Source: Serratia marcescens
GTDB lineage: Bacteria; Pseudomonadota; Gammaproteobacteria; Enterobacterales; Enterobacteriaceae
Reading direction: 5' to 3'
NCBI RefSeq assembly: GCF_001902635.1
Contig: NZ_MJAO01000016.1
Coordinates: forward strand, 1 to 64,000
Length of the DNA: 64,000 bases
The translations under genes were made by a program, and so were the position numbers. Shown here one piece after another: positions 17,527-25,984 of the stretch (its first letter is position 1; the number at the start of each line of letters is the position of its first letter). Below the pieces are notes generated by a model. The model saw only the letters and a program-made list of their open reading frames with translations. It had not been told where the DNA came from and made no database searches.

Positions 17527-18606
17527 ATGTCTAAAATTTTTGATTTCGTAAAACCGGGTGTCATCACGGGTGATGACGTTCAGAAAGTCTTCGCAGTTGC
17601 TAAAGAGAACAACTTTGCGCTGCCAGCGGTAAACTGCGTGGGTACCGACTCCATCAACGCAGTGCTGGAAGCCGCGGCTAAAGTGCGCGCGCCGGTCATC
17701 GTTCAGTTCTCCAACGGCGGCGCCGCGTTCATCGCTGGCAAAGGCGTGAAGACCGATGTGCCTCAGGGCGCAGCGATTCTGGGCGCCATCTCTGGCGCAC
17801 ACCACGTTCACCAGATGGCTGAACACTACGGCGTGCCGGTGATCCTGCACACCGACCACTGCGCGAAGAAACTGCTGCCATGGCTGGACGGCCTGCTGGA
17901 CGCCGGCGAGAAGCACTTCGCCGCTACCGGCAAACCGCTGTTCTCTTCCCACATGATCGATCTGTCTGAAGAATCTCTGGAAGAAAACATCGAGATCTGC
18001 AGCGCCTACCTGAAGCGCATGGCCAAAATCGGCATGACGCTGGAAATCGAACTGGGCTGCACCGGCGGTGAAGAAGATGGCGTGGACAACAGCCATATGG
18101 ACGCTTCCGCACTGTACACCCAGCCGGAAGACGTGGCTTACGCGTACGAAAAACTGAACGCCATCAGCCCGCGCTTCACCATCGCTGCCTCCTTCGGTAA
18201 CGTGCACGGCGTGTACAAGCCAGGCAACGTTAAGCTGACTCCGACCATCCTGCGTGATTCTCAGGACTACGTGTCCAAGAAATTCAACCTGCCGCACAAC
18301 AGCCTGAACTTCGTGTTCCACGGCGGTTCCGGTTCTACCGACGCAGAGATCAAAGAGTCTGTGGGCTACGGCGTGATCAAGATGAACATCGACACCGACA
18401 CCCAATGGGCGACCTGGGACGGCATCCTGCAGTACTACAAAGCGAACGAAGCTTACCTGCAGGGCCAGCTGGGCAACCCGAAAGGCGCCGATCAGCCGAA
18501 CAAGAAATACTACGATCCACGCGTATGGCTGCGCGCAGCGCAGACCAGCATGGTGACGCGTCTGGAGCAGGCCTTCAAAGATCTGAACGCGGTAGACGTT
18601 CTGTAA
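17527..18606 (+). CDS. fbaA: Fructose-bisphosphate aldolase, class II
   Basis: Zinc-dependent aldolase that cleaves fructose 1,6-bisphosphate in glycolysis and runs in reverse in gluconeogenesis. 359 aa, as in E. coli. Zinc and catalytic residues sit in LHTDHCAKKLLPW (about residues 107-119), ELGCTGGEEDGVDN (about 175-188), FGNVHGVYKPGN and VFHGGSGSTDAEI. ACAAAGT precedes the ATG, a weak Shine-Dalgarno site for so highly expressed a gene. It is the third gene of epd-pgk-fbaA with codon bias typical of abundant proteins. Confidence 0.98.
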   Translation: MSKIFDFVKPGVITGDDVQKVFAVAKENNFALPAVNCVGTDSINAVLEAAAKVRAPVIVQFSNGGAAFIAGKGVKTDVPQGAAILGAISGAHHVHQMAEHYGVPVILHTDHCAKKLLPWLDGLLDAGEKHFAATGKPLFSSHMIDLSEESLEENIEICSAYLKRMAKIGMTLEIELGCTGGEEDGVDNSHMDASALYTQPEDVAYAYEKLNAISPRFTIAASFGNVHGVYKPGNVKLTPTILRDSQDYVSKKFNLPHNSLNFVFHGGSGSTDAEIKESVGYGVIKMNIDTDTQWATWDGILQYYKANEAYLQGQLGNPKGADQPNKKYYDPRVWLRAAQTSMVTRLEQAFKDLNAVDVL

Positions 18607-18630
18607 TCTTCGGCACCTGTTGCACGATGC

Positions 18631-18657
18631 AAAAGGCTCCCTGCGGGGAGCCTTTTT
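18631..18657 (+). terminator. fbaA terminator (repeat copy 1)
   Basis: AAAGGCTCCC-TGC-GGGGAGCC followed by TTTTT. The 26-nt core 18632-18657 recurs exactly at 18795-18820. Confidence 0.92.
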
Positions 18658-18716
18658 GTTTATGACAAGCCTGATGGCGTTGCCTGGCTTGCCGTTGGCA
18701 AAATATAAAAAATAAG

Positions 18717-18738
18717 GAAAATCAATCTATTGATTTTC
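18717..18738. repeat. AT-rich perfect hairpin
   Basis: GAAAATCAAT-CT-ATTGATTTTC, a perfect 10-bp inverted repeat between the two copies of the fbaA-type terminator. No T run follows. Role unknown. Confidence 0.55.
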
Positions 18739-18749
18739 GGCTGATGACC

Positions 18750-18785
18750 ACAAAGGAGGAGAAACCACGTTTTTTCCTCCTTTGT
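18750..18785. repeat. Long hairpin with purine/pyrimidine arms
   Basis: ACAAAGGAGGAGAAA pairs with TTTTTCCTCCTTTGT (15 bp with one G-T) around the loop CCACGT. One arm carries a perfect Shine-Dalgarno-like GGAGGA that the other arm sequesters. No start codon of a gene follows on either strand. Confidence 0.6.
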
Positions 18786-18794
18786 TTGTGAGTT

Positions 18795-18823
18795 AAAGGC
18801 TCCCTGCGGGGAGCCTTTTTTTT
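18795..18823 (-). terminator. DUF1345 gene terminator (repeat copy 2)
   Basis: Second exact copy of the fbaA terminator core, with an 8-T tail on the plus strand. It abuts the stop codon of the minus-strand membrane protein gene, so it serves as the convergent end. Confidence 0.85.
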
Positions 18824-19491
18824 CAGCCCAGCAGGCCGGCGCCGACGTTGATAGACAGGCCCAGTATCAGCATGTTGAAGGCGAAGGAGATCACTGACTG
18901 CAGCAGGGTAACCTTGCGCACCTCCGCCGCCCCGACCGCCACATCGGCGGTCTGCGACGCCACCGCTATAGTGAAAGAGAAGTAGGCGAAGTCCAGATAG
19001 GTTGGATCGGTGAGGTTGCCGGGGAACAGCAGCGGCAACGGATTCTGCTGCGCGCCCTGGCGATAAAACTGATGGGCGTAGTGCATGGTGAAGGCGGTCG
19101 GCAGCAGCAGCCAGGAAACCGTCAACGTGGCGCCGGTCAGCATCAGATGCAGCGTCTTCAGGGAGCCCGCCACCTGTTTGGCGCTGCTCAGTTCAAACAG
19201 GATCGCCAGTAAACTGACCAGGCAACCGAGGCTGACCAGCGTCAGCACCATGCTGGCGCTTTCATCTTGCCGGCGGGCGATCTGGCGGATGTGCTGCGGC
19301 GTGCTGATCAGCATCAGCCGCCAGAGAAACAGCAGGTACAGCCAGGCCAGCGTGTTCCAGCCGATCATCAGCCGCTGCAGCAGCGAGAGCTGGGTGGGCA
19401 GCAACAGAAAACACAGCAGCCCGGCGCCCACGGAGAGCAGCAGCCTGGGCCGTACCTGCCAATAGTGTTTGAGTGAAGAACGGATATGCAT
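18823..19491 (-). CDS. DUF1345 family inner-membrane protein
   Basis: Protein of 222 aa with about five hydrophobic segments, recognised as a DUF1345 member from the C-terminal block DPTYLDFAYFSFTIAVASQTADV followed by the last helix. No enzymatic motif is seen and the function is unknown. A basic cytoplasmic N-terminus (MHIRSSLKHYWQVRPR) precedes the first helix. AAGGAAC lies about 11 nt before the ATG. It is inserted between fbaA and mscS, which are neighbours in E. coli, so it is an accessory gene relative to that backbone. Confidence 0.82.
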   Translation of the reverse strand: MHIRSSLKHYWQVRPRLLLSVGAGLLCFLLLPTQLSLLQRLMIGWNTLAWLYLLFLWRLMLISTPQHIRQIARRQDESASMVLTLVSLGCLVSLLAILFELSSAKQVAGSLKTLHLMLTGATLTVSWLLLPTAFTMHYAHQFYRQGAQQNPLPLLFPGNLTDPTYLDFAYFSFTIAVASQTADVAVGAAEVRKVTLLQSVISFAFNMLILGLSINVGAGLLG

Positions 19492-19696
19492 GATGAACGG
19501 GTTCCTTGTCGTGAAACGGCCAGCGCGCTGTTCTCAGCATAGAAGAAGCGGCGGGCAGATTCGGCTATTTTTAACGCTGACGGTTGGCATGGGCCTTTAA
19601 TGTTGGTTACCCTTAGGCGGTGGTTTCCTACTGGCCGCCGAGGTCAGTGTATTTTTGCGAGTTTCTCCCGTTAGGGACAGAGTTAGGACGACACGA

Positions 19697-20563
19697 ATGA
19701 AAGATTTGAATGTAGTAGACGGCATCAATGGTGCCGGCGACTGGTTGGTGAAGAACCAGGATCTGTTGATCCAGTACGCGGTGAACATCGTCGCCGCCAT
19801 CGTTATCCTGATCATCGGTTCGATTGTGGCCCGCGTGGTCGGCAATGCGTTGAACCGCGTGATGAAGCTGCGCGGCATCGACGCCACGGTCGCGGACTTC
19901 CTGTCGGCGATCGTGCGCTACGGCGTGCTGGCGTTTACCTTCATCGCGGTGCTGGGGCGCGTCGGCGTACAGACCACCTCGGTGATCGCCGTGCTGGGTG
20001 CCGCCGGTTTGGCCGTCGGCCTGGCGCTGCAAGGCTCGCTGTCCAACTTTGCCGCCGGCGTGCTGCTGGTGATCTTCCGTCCGCTGCGCGTGGGTGAATA
20101 TGTCGATCTGGGCGGCGTGGCCGGTACCGTCGATCAGGTGCAGATTTTCTCTACCACCCTGCGGACTTCTGACAACAAAACCATCGTGGTGCCGAACGGT
20201 AAAATCATCGCCGGCAACATCATCAACTACTCCCGCGAGCCGAACCGCCGTGTGGATATCGTGGTGGGCGTAGCCTACAACGCTGATATCGACGTGGTGA
20301 AGAAAGTGCTGGGCGACGTGATCGCCGCCGACAAGCGCATCATGCACGCCAAAGGCGTGACCGTGCGTCTGAACGAGATGGCGCCGTCTTCCCTGAACTT
20401 CGTCACCCGTTCCTGGACCACCAACGCGGAATACTGGAACGTGTACTTCGATCTGATGGAGAACTTCAAGCGTGCGCTGGATGCCCACAACATCGGCATT
20501 CCGTTCCCGCAGATGGACGTGCACCTGTATCGCACCGAAAACGCTTCCGCCAAGGCGGAATAA
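19697..20563 (+). CDS. mscS: Small-conductance mechanosensitive channel
   Basis: Heptameric inner-membrane channel that opens under membrane tension and releases solutes on osmotic downshock. 288 aa (E. coli 286). Three N-terminal helices are present; the pore helix TM3 has the Gly/Ala-rich face [20 protein letters not shown] (about residues 95-114), followed by the beta domain ([15 protein letters not shown]) and a C-terminal alpha/beta cage. The frame extends upstream to 19655, but ATG 19697 has AGGA 8 nt before it and gives the conserved N-terminus [20 protein letters not shown]. It ends at tandem terminators. Confidence 0.97.
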   Translation: MKDLNVVDGINGAGDWLVKNQDLLIQYAVNIVAAIVILIIGSIVARVVGNALNRVMKLRGIDATVADFLSAIVRYGVLAFTFIAVLGRVGVQTTSVIAVLGAAGLAVGLALQGSLSNFAAGVLLVIFRPLRVGEYVDLGGVAGTVDQVQIFSTTLRTSDNKTIVVPNGKIIAGNIINYSREPNRRVDIVVGVAYNADIDVVKKVLGDVIAADKRIMHAKGVTVRLNEMAPSSLNFVTRSWTTNAEYWNVYFDLMENFKRALDAHNIGIPFPQMDVHLYRTENASAKAE

Positions 20564-20568
20564 CGCAG

Positions 20569-20591
20569 AAGGGGGCCTTGGCCCCCTTTTT
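20569..20591 (+). terminator. mscS terminator 1
   Basis: AAGGGGGCC / GGCCCCCTT stem with a 2-nt loop and trailing T run, 6 bp after the mscS stop codon. Confidence 0.9.
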
Positions 20592-20598
20592 CATTGCA

Positions 20599-20634
20599 GG
20601 CCGAGACGCCACCGATGGCGTCTCGGCCTTTTCT
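20599..20634. terminator. Terminator 2 between mscS and MFS gene
   Basis: Perfect 12-bp stem GGCCGAGACGCC / GGCGTCTCGGCC with a 6-nt loop, then TTTTCTTTT. It is a second plus-strand stop and a barrier for the convergent MFS gene. Confidence 0.88.
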
Positions 20635-20645
20635 TTTCCGCGAGT

Positions 20646-21995
20646 TTAGGTGCCAGCGACAGGTTTGGCGAGCGGTGCGCGGCGGTGCAGATTGAGGCGA
20701 TAGAGCAGGAAGATGGCGACTGCGCCCAGCAGCGCCGGCAGCGCCAGCCAGAGGAAGAACACGTCCGGCGAGCCGGCGGCGGTCATCATCCAGGCGCCGA
20801 GCATCGAGCCGACGATCGAGCCGAAGCGGCCGTTGGCCATGGCCCAGCTGACGCCGGTCACGCGGGCTGCGGTCGGGTAAAGGGTGGCGGAGACCAGGTT
20901 CAGGCCGTTTTGCGCGCCGGCCACGCCGAAGCCTATCAGGAACACGACGGCGGCCAGCGTGTAGACGTCGCCCATCAGATACCCGGTCGCGCCGATCACC
21001 AGTGCGGCGCCCAGGTAGGAGACGGCCAGCACGCGGTAGGGCCCGACCCGGTCCATCAGCAGCGCCATCAGGATGGCGCCCAGGGTGCCGCCGAGCGGCA
21101 CCATCGCCCCGATGCGCGAGGCGTGGGCGATATCGTAACCGGCGTCTTTGAGGATCGTCGGCAGCCAACTGGTGAGCAGGTAGAACACGAACAGCGAGCA
21201 GAAGAACGCCGCCCACAGCAACAGGGTGCGCACGGCGCGCCCTTCGATAAACAGGTGCGAGATCGGCGATTTGGCCTGCGCCGGGCGTTCGTCATCGACA
21301 ATTGTCACGCCTGCCCAGCTTTGGCCAGTAATGCGTTCGACCACCCGACGCAGCCGATCGGCATGTTTGGCGTTGGCGGCCATAAAGCGTACCGACTCGG
21401 GCATCTGCCAGGCCAGCAGCGGCAGCAGCACCAATGGCGCAATGCCACCGACCAGCAGCACACCGCGCCAGCCGAACGCCGGGATGATCTGCCCGGCCAG
21501 CAGGCCGCCCAGGGCCAATCCGGCGGTAAAGCCGCTCCAGCTCAGGGTAACCATCAGCATGCGCCGGCGCGCCGGTGAGTACTCCGAGCTGAGGGTGATA
21601 CAGGTCGGGATCGCGCCCCCGAGGCCAATGCCGGTGATGAAACGCAGCAGGGTCAGGGACTCGATCGATTGCGTATAGGCCGAAGCCAGGGTGCAGCCGC
21701 CAAACACCAGCACCGCGACGAGCAGCACGCGTTTACGGCCGATGGCGTCGGCGATCGGCCCGAACAGCAGGCTGCCGATCAGCAGGCCGAACAGCCCTGC
21801 GCCGAAGGCGGGGGAGAGCTGTGAGGGTTGCAGGCCCCACTCTTCGCGCAGTGCCGGGGCGATATAGCCGATGATGGCGGTATCGAAGCCGTCCAGCAGG
21901 GCGATCAGGAAACACAGGGTGAGGATGAGGATTTGATAAGGCGAGATCCTGGCGCGATCGATAATTTCGCTGATGCGAGCGGTATCTGGGCTCAT
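20646..21995 (-). CDS. MFS transporter, aromatic acid:H+ symporter type
   Basis: Major-facilitator protein of 449 aa with twelve predicted helices, resembling the MhpT/PcaK (AAHS) group. The diagnostic first-helix motif LLDGFDTAIIGYIAPAL (about residues 33-49) and the loop 2-3 signature GPIADAIGRKRVLLV are both clear. The group imports hydroxylated aromatic acids such as 4-hydroxybenzoate or 3-hydroxyphenylpropionate. No aromatic catabolic gene or regulator is adjacent, so the substrate cannot be inferred from context. It is inserted between mscS and argO relative to E. coli. Confidence 0.85.
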   Translation of the reverse strand: MSPDTARISEIIDRARISPYQILILTLCFLIALLDGFDTAIIGYIAPALREEWGLQPSQLSPAFGAGLFGLLIGSLLFGPIADAIGRKRVLLVAVLVFGGCTLASAYTQSIESLTLLRFITGIGLGGAIPTCITLSSEYSPARRRMLMVTLSWSGFTAGLALGGLLAGQIIPAFGWRGVLLVGGIAPLVLLPLLAWQMPESVRFMAANAKHADRLRRVVERITGQSWAGVTIVDDERPAQAKSPISHLFIEGRAVRTLLLWAAFFCSLFVFYLLTSWLPTILKDAGYDIAHASRIGAMVPLGGTLGAILMALLMDRVGPYRVLAVSYLGAALVIGATGYLMGDVYTLAAVVFLIGFGVAGAQNGLNLVSATLYPTAARVTGVSWAMANGRFGSIVGSMLGAWMMTAAGSPDVFFLWLALPALLGAVAIFLLYRLNLHRRAPLAKPVAGT

Positions 21996-22127
21996 GAGGG
22001 TTCCACTGTTATTAAGCTGGTGTGGGCTGGCTGAGGGGCCGTTCAGGCCGCTGTGGCTGGCATCGCGTAGAAATCCGAGTATACACCAGAGCGGGGGCGT
22101 TGCGGGGAGAGGGAGTCGATGATAATC

Positions 22128-22158
22128 GCCCGCCGCAGGAGGCTCCTGCGGCGGGCGC
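22128..22158 (-). terminator. Terminator after mesD
   Basis: Perfect 14-bp stem (22128-22141 with 22145-22158) and 3-nt loop, 8 bp past the mesD stop on the minus strand, followed by ATTAT. Confidence 0.75.
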
Positions 22159-22166
22159 TGGCGCGG

Positions 22167-23198
22167 TTATTTGGCCAGCAGTTCCCGGCGCACGATCTCG
22201 GCACCCGCACTCAAGGCATTCAGCTTGCCGCTGGCGACCCGGCGAGGCAGGGGAGCCATGCCGCAGTTAGTGGAGGGATAGAGCTTGTCGGCATCGACAA
22301 ACTGCAGCGCTTTACGCAGCGTAGCGGCCACTTCCTCCGGCGTCTCAACGGTATGATTCGCCACGTCAATGGCGCCGACCATCACTTTCTTACCGCGAAT
22401 CAGTTCAAGCAGATCCATCGGCACGTGCGAGTTATGGCACTCCAGCGAGATGATATCGATGTTAGACGTTTGCAGTTTAGGAAACGCCTCTTCATATTGC
22501 CGCCATTCCGAGCCCAGCGTCTTTTTCCAGTCGGTATTGGCTTTAATGCCGTATCCATAGCAGATATGTACCGCTGTTTCACACTTAAGCCCTTCAATGG
22601 CTTTTTCCAGGGCGGCGATGCCCCAGTCATTCACCTCATCAAAGAACACATTAAACGCGGGCTCATCAAACTGAATAATGTCGACGCCTGCAGCCTCGAG
22701 CTCTTTGGCTTCCTGATTGAGGATCTTGGCGAATTCCCAGGCCAACTTTTCGCGGCTTTTATAGTGGTTGTCATAGAGCGTGTCGATCATGGTCATCGGC
22801 CCCGGTAGGGCCCATTTAATCGGCTGATCGGTCAGCTGGCGTAAAAATTTGGCGTCTTCAACGAAAACGGGTTTTTGACGCGCGACCGCGCCCACGACGC
22901 TCGGCACGCTCGCCTCATAGCGATTGCGGATTTTAACCACTTCGCGTTTCTCGAAATCGACGCCGCTGAGGTGTTCGATAAACGTGGTGACGAAGTGCTG
23001 GCGCGTTTGCTCTCCATCGCTGACGATATCGATGCCGGCCTGCTGTTGCTCTACCAGCGACAAACGCAGAGCGTCCTGTTTGCCTTCGATTAATTCTTCA
23101 TTCTGCAATTTCCAGGGCGACCACAGGGTTTCCGGCTGGGCCAGCCAGGAAGGTTTGGGCAAGCTGCCTGCGGTCGACGTCGGGAGCAATATTTTCAT
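22167..23198 (-). CDS. mesD: MesD-type folate-independent methionine synthase (core MetE)
   Basis: Cobalamin-independent methionine synthase catalytic domain only, 343 aa, about half of full MetE; the N-terminal folate-related half is absent. Zinc/homocysteine ligand residues are visible in VHICYGYG and YPSTNCGMAPLP, and the barrel has DGEQTRQHFVTTF and IIQFDEPAFNVFF. The start at MKILLPTSTAGSLPKPSW aligns with the family, although the frame opens earlier. The gene immediately upstream encodes a DUF1852 protein, and this pairing is that of MesD/MesX, which makes methionine without methyltetrahydrofolate and needs oxygen. The physiological methyl donor is not known from sequence. Confidence 0.85.
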   Translation of the reverse strand: MKILLPTSTAGSLPKPSWLAQPETLWSPWKLQNEELIEGKQDALRLSLVEQQQAGIDIVSDGEQTRQHFVTTFIEHLSGVDFEKREVVKIRNRYEASVPSVVGAVARQKPVFVEDAKFLRQLTDQPIKWALPGPMTMIDTLYDNHYKSREKLAWEFAKILNQEAKELEAAGVDIIQFDEPAFNVFFDEVNDWGIAALEKAIEGLKCETAVHICYGYGIKANTDWKKTLGSEWRQYEEAFPKLQTSNIDIISLECHNSHVPMDLLELIRGKKVMVGAIDVANHTVETPEEVAATLRKALQFVDADKLYPSTNCGMAPLPRRVASGKLNALSAGAEIVRRELLAK

Positions 23199-23223
23199 AA
23201 TAGATGACCTGTATTTGAGTGAA

Positions 23224-24201
23224 TCAAAGCGCGTAGTGAGCAGACCATTGCTCAAGAATATGTTGGTAGGGTTTAATAAATTGCTCTTGCGTAAATTTCC
23301 CCTGCTCAATCGCTAACTGGCTACGCTCTTCGCGATCGTAAACAATCTTGGTTAATGAATGATCCTGGTTATTCAGGCTTGGCTGATAGCATTGCCCTGC
23401 CGCCGAGTTGGCATTGTAAATTTCAGGCCGATAGATTTTTTGGAACGTCTCCATCGTGCTGATGGTGCCTATCAGCTCAAGGTTGGTATAATCGCTCAGC
23501 AAATCCCCCGGGAAATAAAACGCCAGGGGCGCGACGCTATTTTTCGGCATGAAATAGCGCACCTGCAGGCCCATTTTCTTAAAATACCGGTCGGTCAGCG
23601 AAGCGCCGTCTTGCCGATACTCGTCGCCCAAGACCGGGTGTTGATTGCCCGTCCGATGATAGGTGTCTTTGCTGGATACGCTCAGGCAGATCACCGGCGG
23701 TTTGCTGAAATTCTCATGGTATGCATTTGAATTGACGAAGTGCTTAAAGATATTGCCGTGCAAATCGCCGAAATCATCCGGAATGTTGAATTCCGCTTGG
23801 TTTTTATTGTGCGCCGGCAGCAAGACGCTAAAGTCATAATCGCGCACGTAAGAAGAGAAATTATTCCCTACGATGCCCTCAATGCGCTTTTGCGTTTTTT
23901 TATCAATGATGTTGGTTTTCAGGATTTCGATCACCGGGAAGCTGGCGCCATGATCTTCAATGCGCATCTCAACCGAAATGATTTCAAGTTCGACTGAGTA
24001 ACGATCGGCCTTGGGGTTATCCCAAGACGCCAATGTATTGAAGCGATTGTCAATCATCGCCAACGTGTTGCGTAAGTTCTCCCGGCGGTTTTTCCCTCTG
24101 GCCAAATTAGCAAAGTTGGTCGTGATACGCGTGCTTTCAGAAGGGTTATAGTCTTCATTGAAAGAACTGCTCTTAATCGTAAAGGTAAAGTCTTTATTCA
24201 T
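23224..24201 (-). CDS. mesX: DUF1852 protein, MesX-type partner of MesD
   Basis: Protein of 325 aa recognised as DUF1852 (MesX), with no signal peptide or membrane segment. Recognisable stretches are SFNEDYNPSESTRITTNFAN near the N-terminus, DHGASFPVIEILKTNI in the middle and TFQKIYRPEIYNANSAAGQC near the end. MesX is genetically required for MesD activity in Acinetobacter; its biochemical role is unclear. The gene ends 25 bp before mesD on the same strand, so the two form an operon. Codon use is visibly more AT-rich than in neighbours (many AAA, AAT, TTT, ATT), hinting at horizontal acquisition. Confidence 0.85.
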   Translation of the reverse strand: MNKDFTFTIKSSSFNEDYNPSESTRITTNFANLARGKNRRENLRNTLAMIDNRFNTLASWDNPKADRYSVELEIISVEMRIEDHGASFPVIEILKTNIIDKKTQKRIEGIVGNNFSSYVRDYDFSVLLPAHNKNQAEFNIPDDFGDLHGNIFKHFVNSNAYHENFSKPPVICLSVSSKDTYHRTGNQHPVLGDEYRQDGASLTDRYFKKMGLQVRYFMPKNSVAPLAFYFPGDLLSDYTNLELIGTISTMETFQKIYRPEIYNANSAAGQCYQPSLNNQDHSLTKIVYDREERSQLAIEQGKFTQEQFIKPYQHILEQWSAHYAL

Positions 24202-24520
24202 CGTCTTATGGCATCCTGTTATATGATATGAAGAATTTTTTTATCCATTTTTTTTCAATGGGTTGTTTTTTTATTTTTTCATTCAACCGCTTTCATATCG
24301 TCTATCGTTAATGAGGTCTATTTTTGCCAGAGTCCTGGGGGGAGTGAAAGAGACTTAATTTCATTACGACATGAGCCGCGTTCATGATCTGGCGTTCGGG
24401 CCGGTTTGTCGTCGTTTCCCGATCGCGCAAGCCGCTCGGTGCGCCGGGCCGGCAACCTGGTGCAGCCTCAGAAAATGCAGGTATAATCCCCCCCATGACC
24501 CAACGGCTTTAGACACGAAC
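24202..24520. other. Divergent region mesXD / DUF2058 gene
   Basis: 319-bp divergent gap. The first 120 bp are extremely AT-rich with T runs of 7-8 (24235-24290), likely the mesX promoter region. The half near the DUF2058 gene is GC-rich and ends with a TATAAT. No gene is supported; a short plus-strand frame from 24371 lacks family support. Confidence 0.55.
24482..24487 (+). promoter_or_regulatory. -10 element of the DUF2058 gene
   Basis: A perfect TATAAT preceded by GCAGG, 33 bp before the start codon. The -35 at the right spacing (GGTGCA) is poor. Confidence 0.45.
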
Positions 24521-25060
24521 ATGACAAAACTCACTTTACAAGAGCAGATGCTCAAAGCGGGCTTGGTGACCAGCAAGAAAATGGCCAAAGTCCAAAGAAC
24601 GGCTAAGAAATCGCGCGTTCAGGCCCGTGAGGCCAGAGAAGCGGTGGAAGAAAATAAAAAGGCACAGCTTGAGCGCGATAAGCAGCTGAACGAGCAGCAA
24701 AAGCAAGCCGCGTTATCTAAAGAATATAAAGCGCAGGTGAAGCAGCTGATCGAGATGAACCGCATCGCTCTGACGAAAGGCGATATCGGTTTTAATTTCA
24801 CCGACGGTAACTTGATTAAAAAAATCCTGGTGGATAAGGCGACACAAACCCAGCTGATTAACGGCCGTCTTGCCATTGCGCGCTTGGTTGTCGATGGTCG
24901 TGAAGAGTGTGAATACGCGATTATTCCCGCGAGCGTTGCCGATAAGATCGCGCAGCGTGATGCGGCCAGCATTGTGCTGCATAGCGCGCTGAGTCAGGAA
25001 GAACAGGATGAAGACGATCCGTACGCCGACTTTAAAGTGCCCGATGATTTGATGTGGTAA
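24521..25060 (+). CDS. yaiL: DUF2058 family protein (YaiL-like)
   Basis: Cytoplasmic protein of 179 aa, the length of E. coli YaiL. The N-terminal half (residues 10-75) is very rich in Lys, Arg, Glu and Gln and predicted to be a long coiled coil. The C-terminal half is globular (DIGFNFTDGNLIKKILVD), and the tail is acidic (EEQDEDDPYADFKVPDDLMW). The family was once labelled nucleoprotein/polynucleotide-associated enzyme, but no activity is established. The start at MTKLTLQEQMLKAGLVTSKK is chosen by homology; the frame also opens upstream. It converges with the pseudouridine synthase gene 7 bp away. Confidence 0.85.
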   Translation: MTKLTLQEQMLKAGLVTSKKMAKVQRTAKKSRVQAREAREAVEENKKAQLERDKQLNEQQKQAALSKEYKAQVKQLIEMNRIALTKGDIGFNFTDGNLIKKILVDKATQTQLINGRLAIARLVVDGREECEYAIIPASVADKIAQRDAASIVLHSALSQEEQDEDDPYADFKVPDDLMW

Positions 25061-25067
25061 GCCGCGT

Positions 25068-25766
25068 TCAGAACGGCGCCGCGTGACGGGCGGTTATCCG
25101 CTCGCCGCTAATAGGATGCGCAAAGTCCAGCTCGCTGGCGTGCAGCATCAGCCGCGGCGTCTGTTCGGTCCCCGGCAGCAGGCGCCCGCCATACAGATCG
25201 CAGCCTAAAATAGGGTGGCCCAACTGCCGGCTGTGAATACGCAATTGGTGGGTGCGCCCGGTCTCCGGGGTTAGCTGCACCCGCGTCAACGGCAGCAATG
25301 TCCCGTCCGCCAACTCGCGATAAAAACGCTCAATGACCCGATAGCGAGAGCGGGCGGGTTTGCCGCGGATGGCGCAAATCGACATCAGCGGGAACAGCGC
25401 CGGATCTTTGGCGATCGCCGCGTCTATCACCCCTTCGTTATGCGCCAGATGGCCGCAGAGCAGCGCGCTGTACACTTTGTTCACGGTGCGCTCGCTGAAC
25501 TGCCGGCAGAGGGCGGCGTTGATTGCCTTATTGCGGGCAATCACCATCAACCCGGAAGTACCGAAATCCAGGCGATGCACCAGGGCGCAGCCAGGGAAGA
25601 CCTGCACCAGCCGATGATGCACCGAATCGAGATTTTGCGGATTTTTCCCCGAGAGGCTGAGCAAACCGGCGGGTTTGTTGACCAGCGCCAGGTGTGCGTC
25701 CTGATAGAGGATCTCGATGTCGTCATGACACGGCGGGGCGATAAAGGTATCGGTAATCGTAGACAT
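25068..25766 (-). CDS. RluA-family pseudouridine synthase
   Basis: RNA pseudouridine synthase of 232 aa that isomerises specific uridines in rRNA or tRNA. The catalytic Asp lies in VHRLDFGTSGLMVIARN (about residue 69), and the family blocks VNKPAGLLSLSG (N-terminal) and LTPETGRTHQLRIHSRQLGHPILGCDLYG are intact. There is no S4 RNA-binding domain, so it is of the RluA/TruC single-domain type. The exact RNA target cannot be read from sequence. It is convergent with the DUF2058 gene and divergent from argO. Confidence 0.88.
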   Translation of the reverse strand: MSTITDTFIAPPCHDDIEILYQDAHLALVNKPAGLLSLSGKNPQNLDSVHHRLVQVFPGCALVHRLDFGTSGLMVIARNKAINAALCRQFSERTVNKVYSALLCGHLAHNEGVIDAAIAKDPALFPLMSICAIRGKPARSRYRVIERFYRELADGTLLPLTRVQLTPETGRTHQLRIHSRQLGHPILGCDLYGGRLLPGTEQTPRLMLHASELDFAHPISGERITARHAAPF

Positions 25767-25984
25767 TGGGCGTCCGGCGGGAGAGTGGGAGCGGATGATA
25801 GCGAATTTTTCGCCGGTGGGCGAATTCGATGAAGCTGCCGCGTCTATCCCTGTGGTTGGAGTATTAGCACCTCTGATGCAGGATTAGAAACATCAATTTC
25901 ACCTAATGATCGCTTCCTCGTATGATGCGCGAGTTGACCGATACGCGCCCTCGTCCGGCGCCTTTTATTATTCGAGGAATCCCC

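Noticed and set aside
24202-24360. MetJ boxes in front of mesX
   Set aside because: Only a partial AGACGAT-like match is present; the required tandem 8-mers close to AGACGTCT are not evident.
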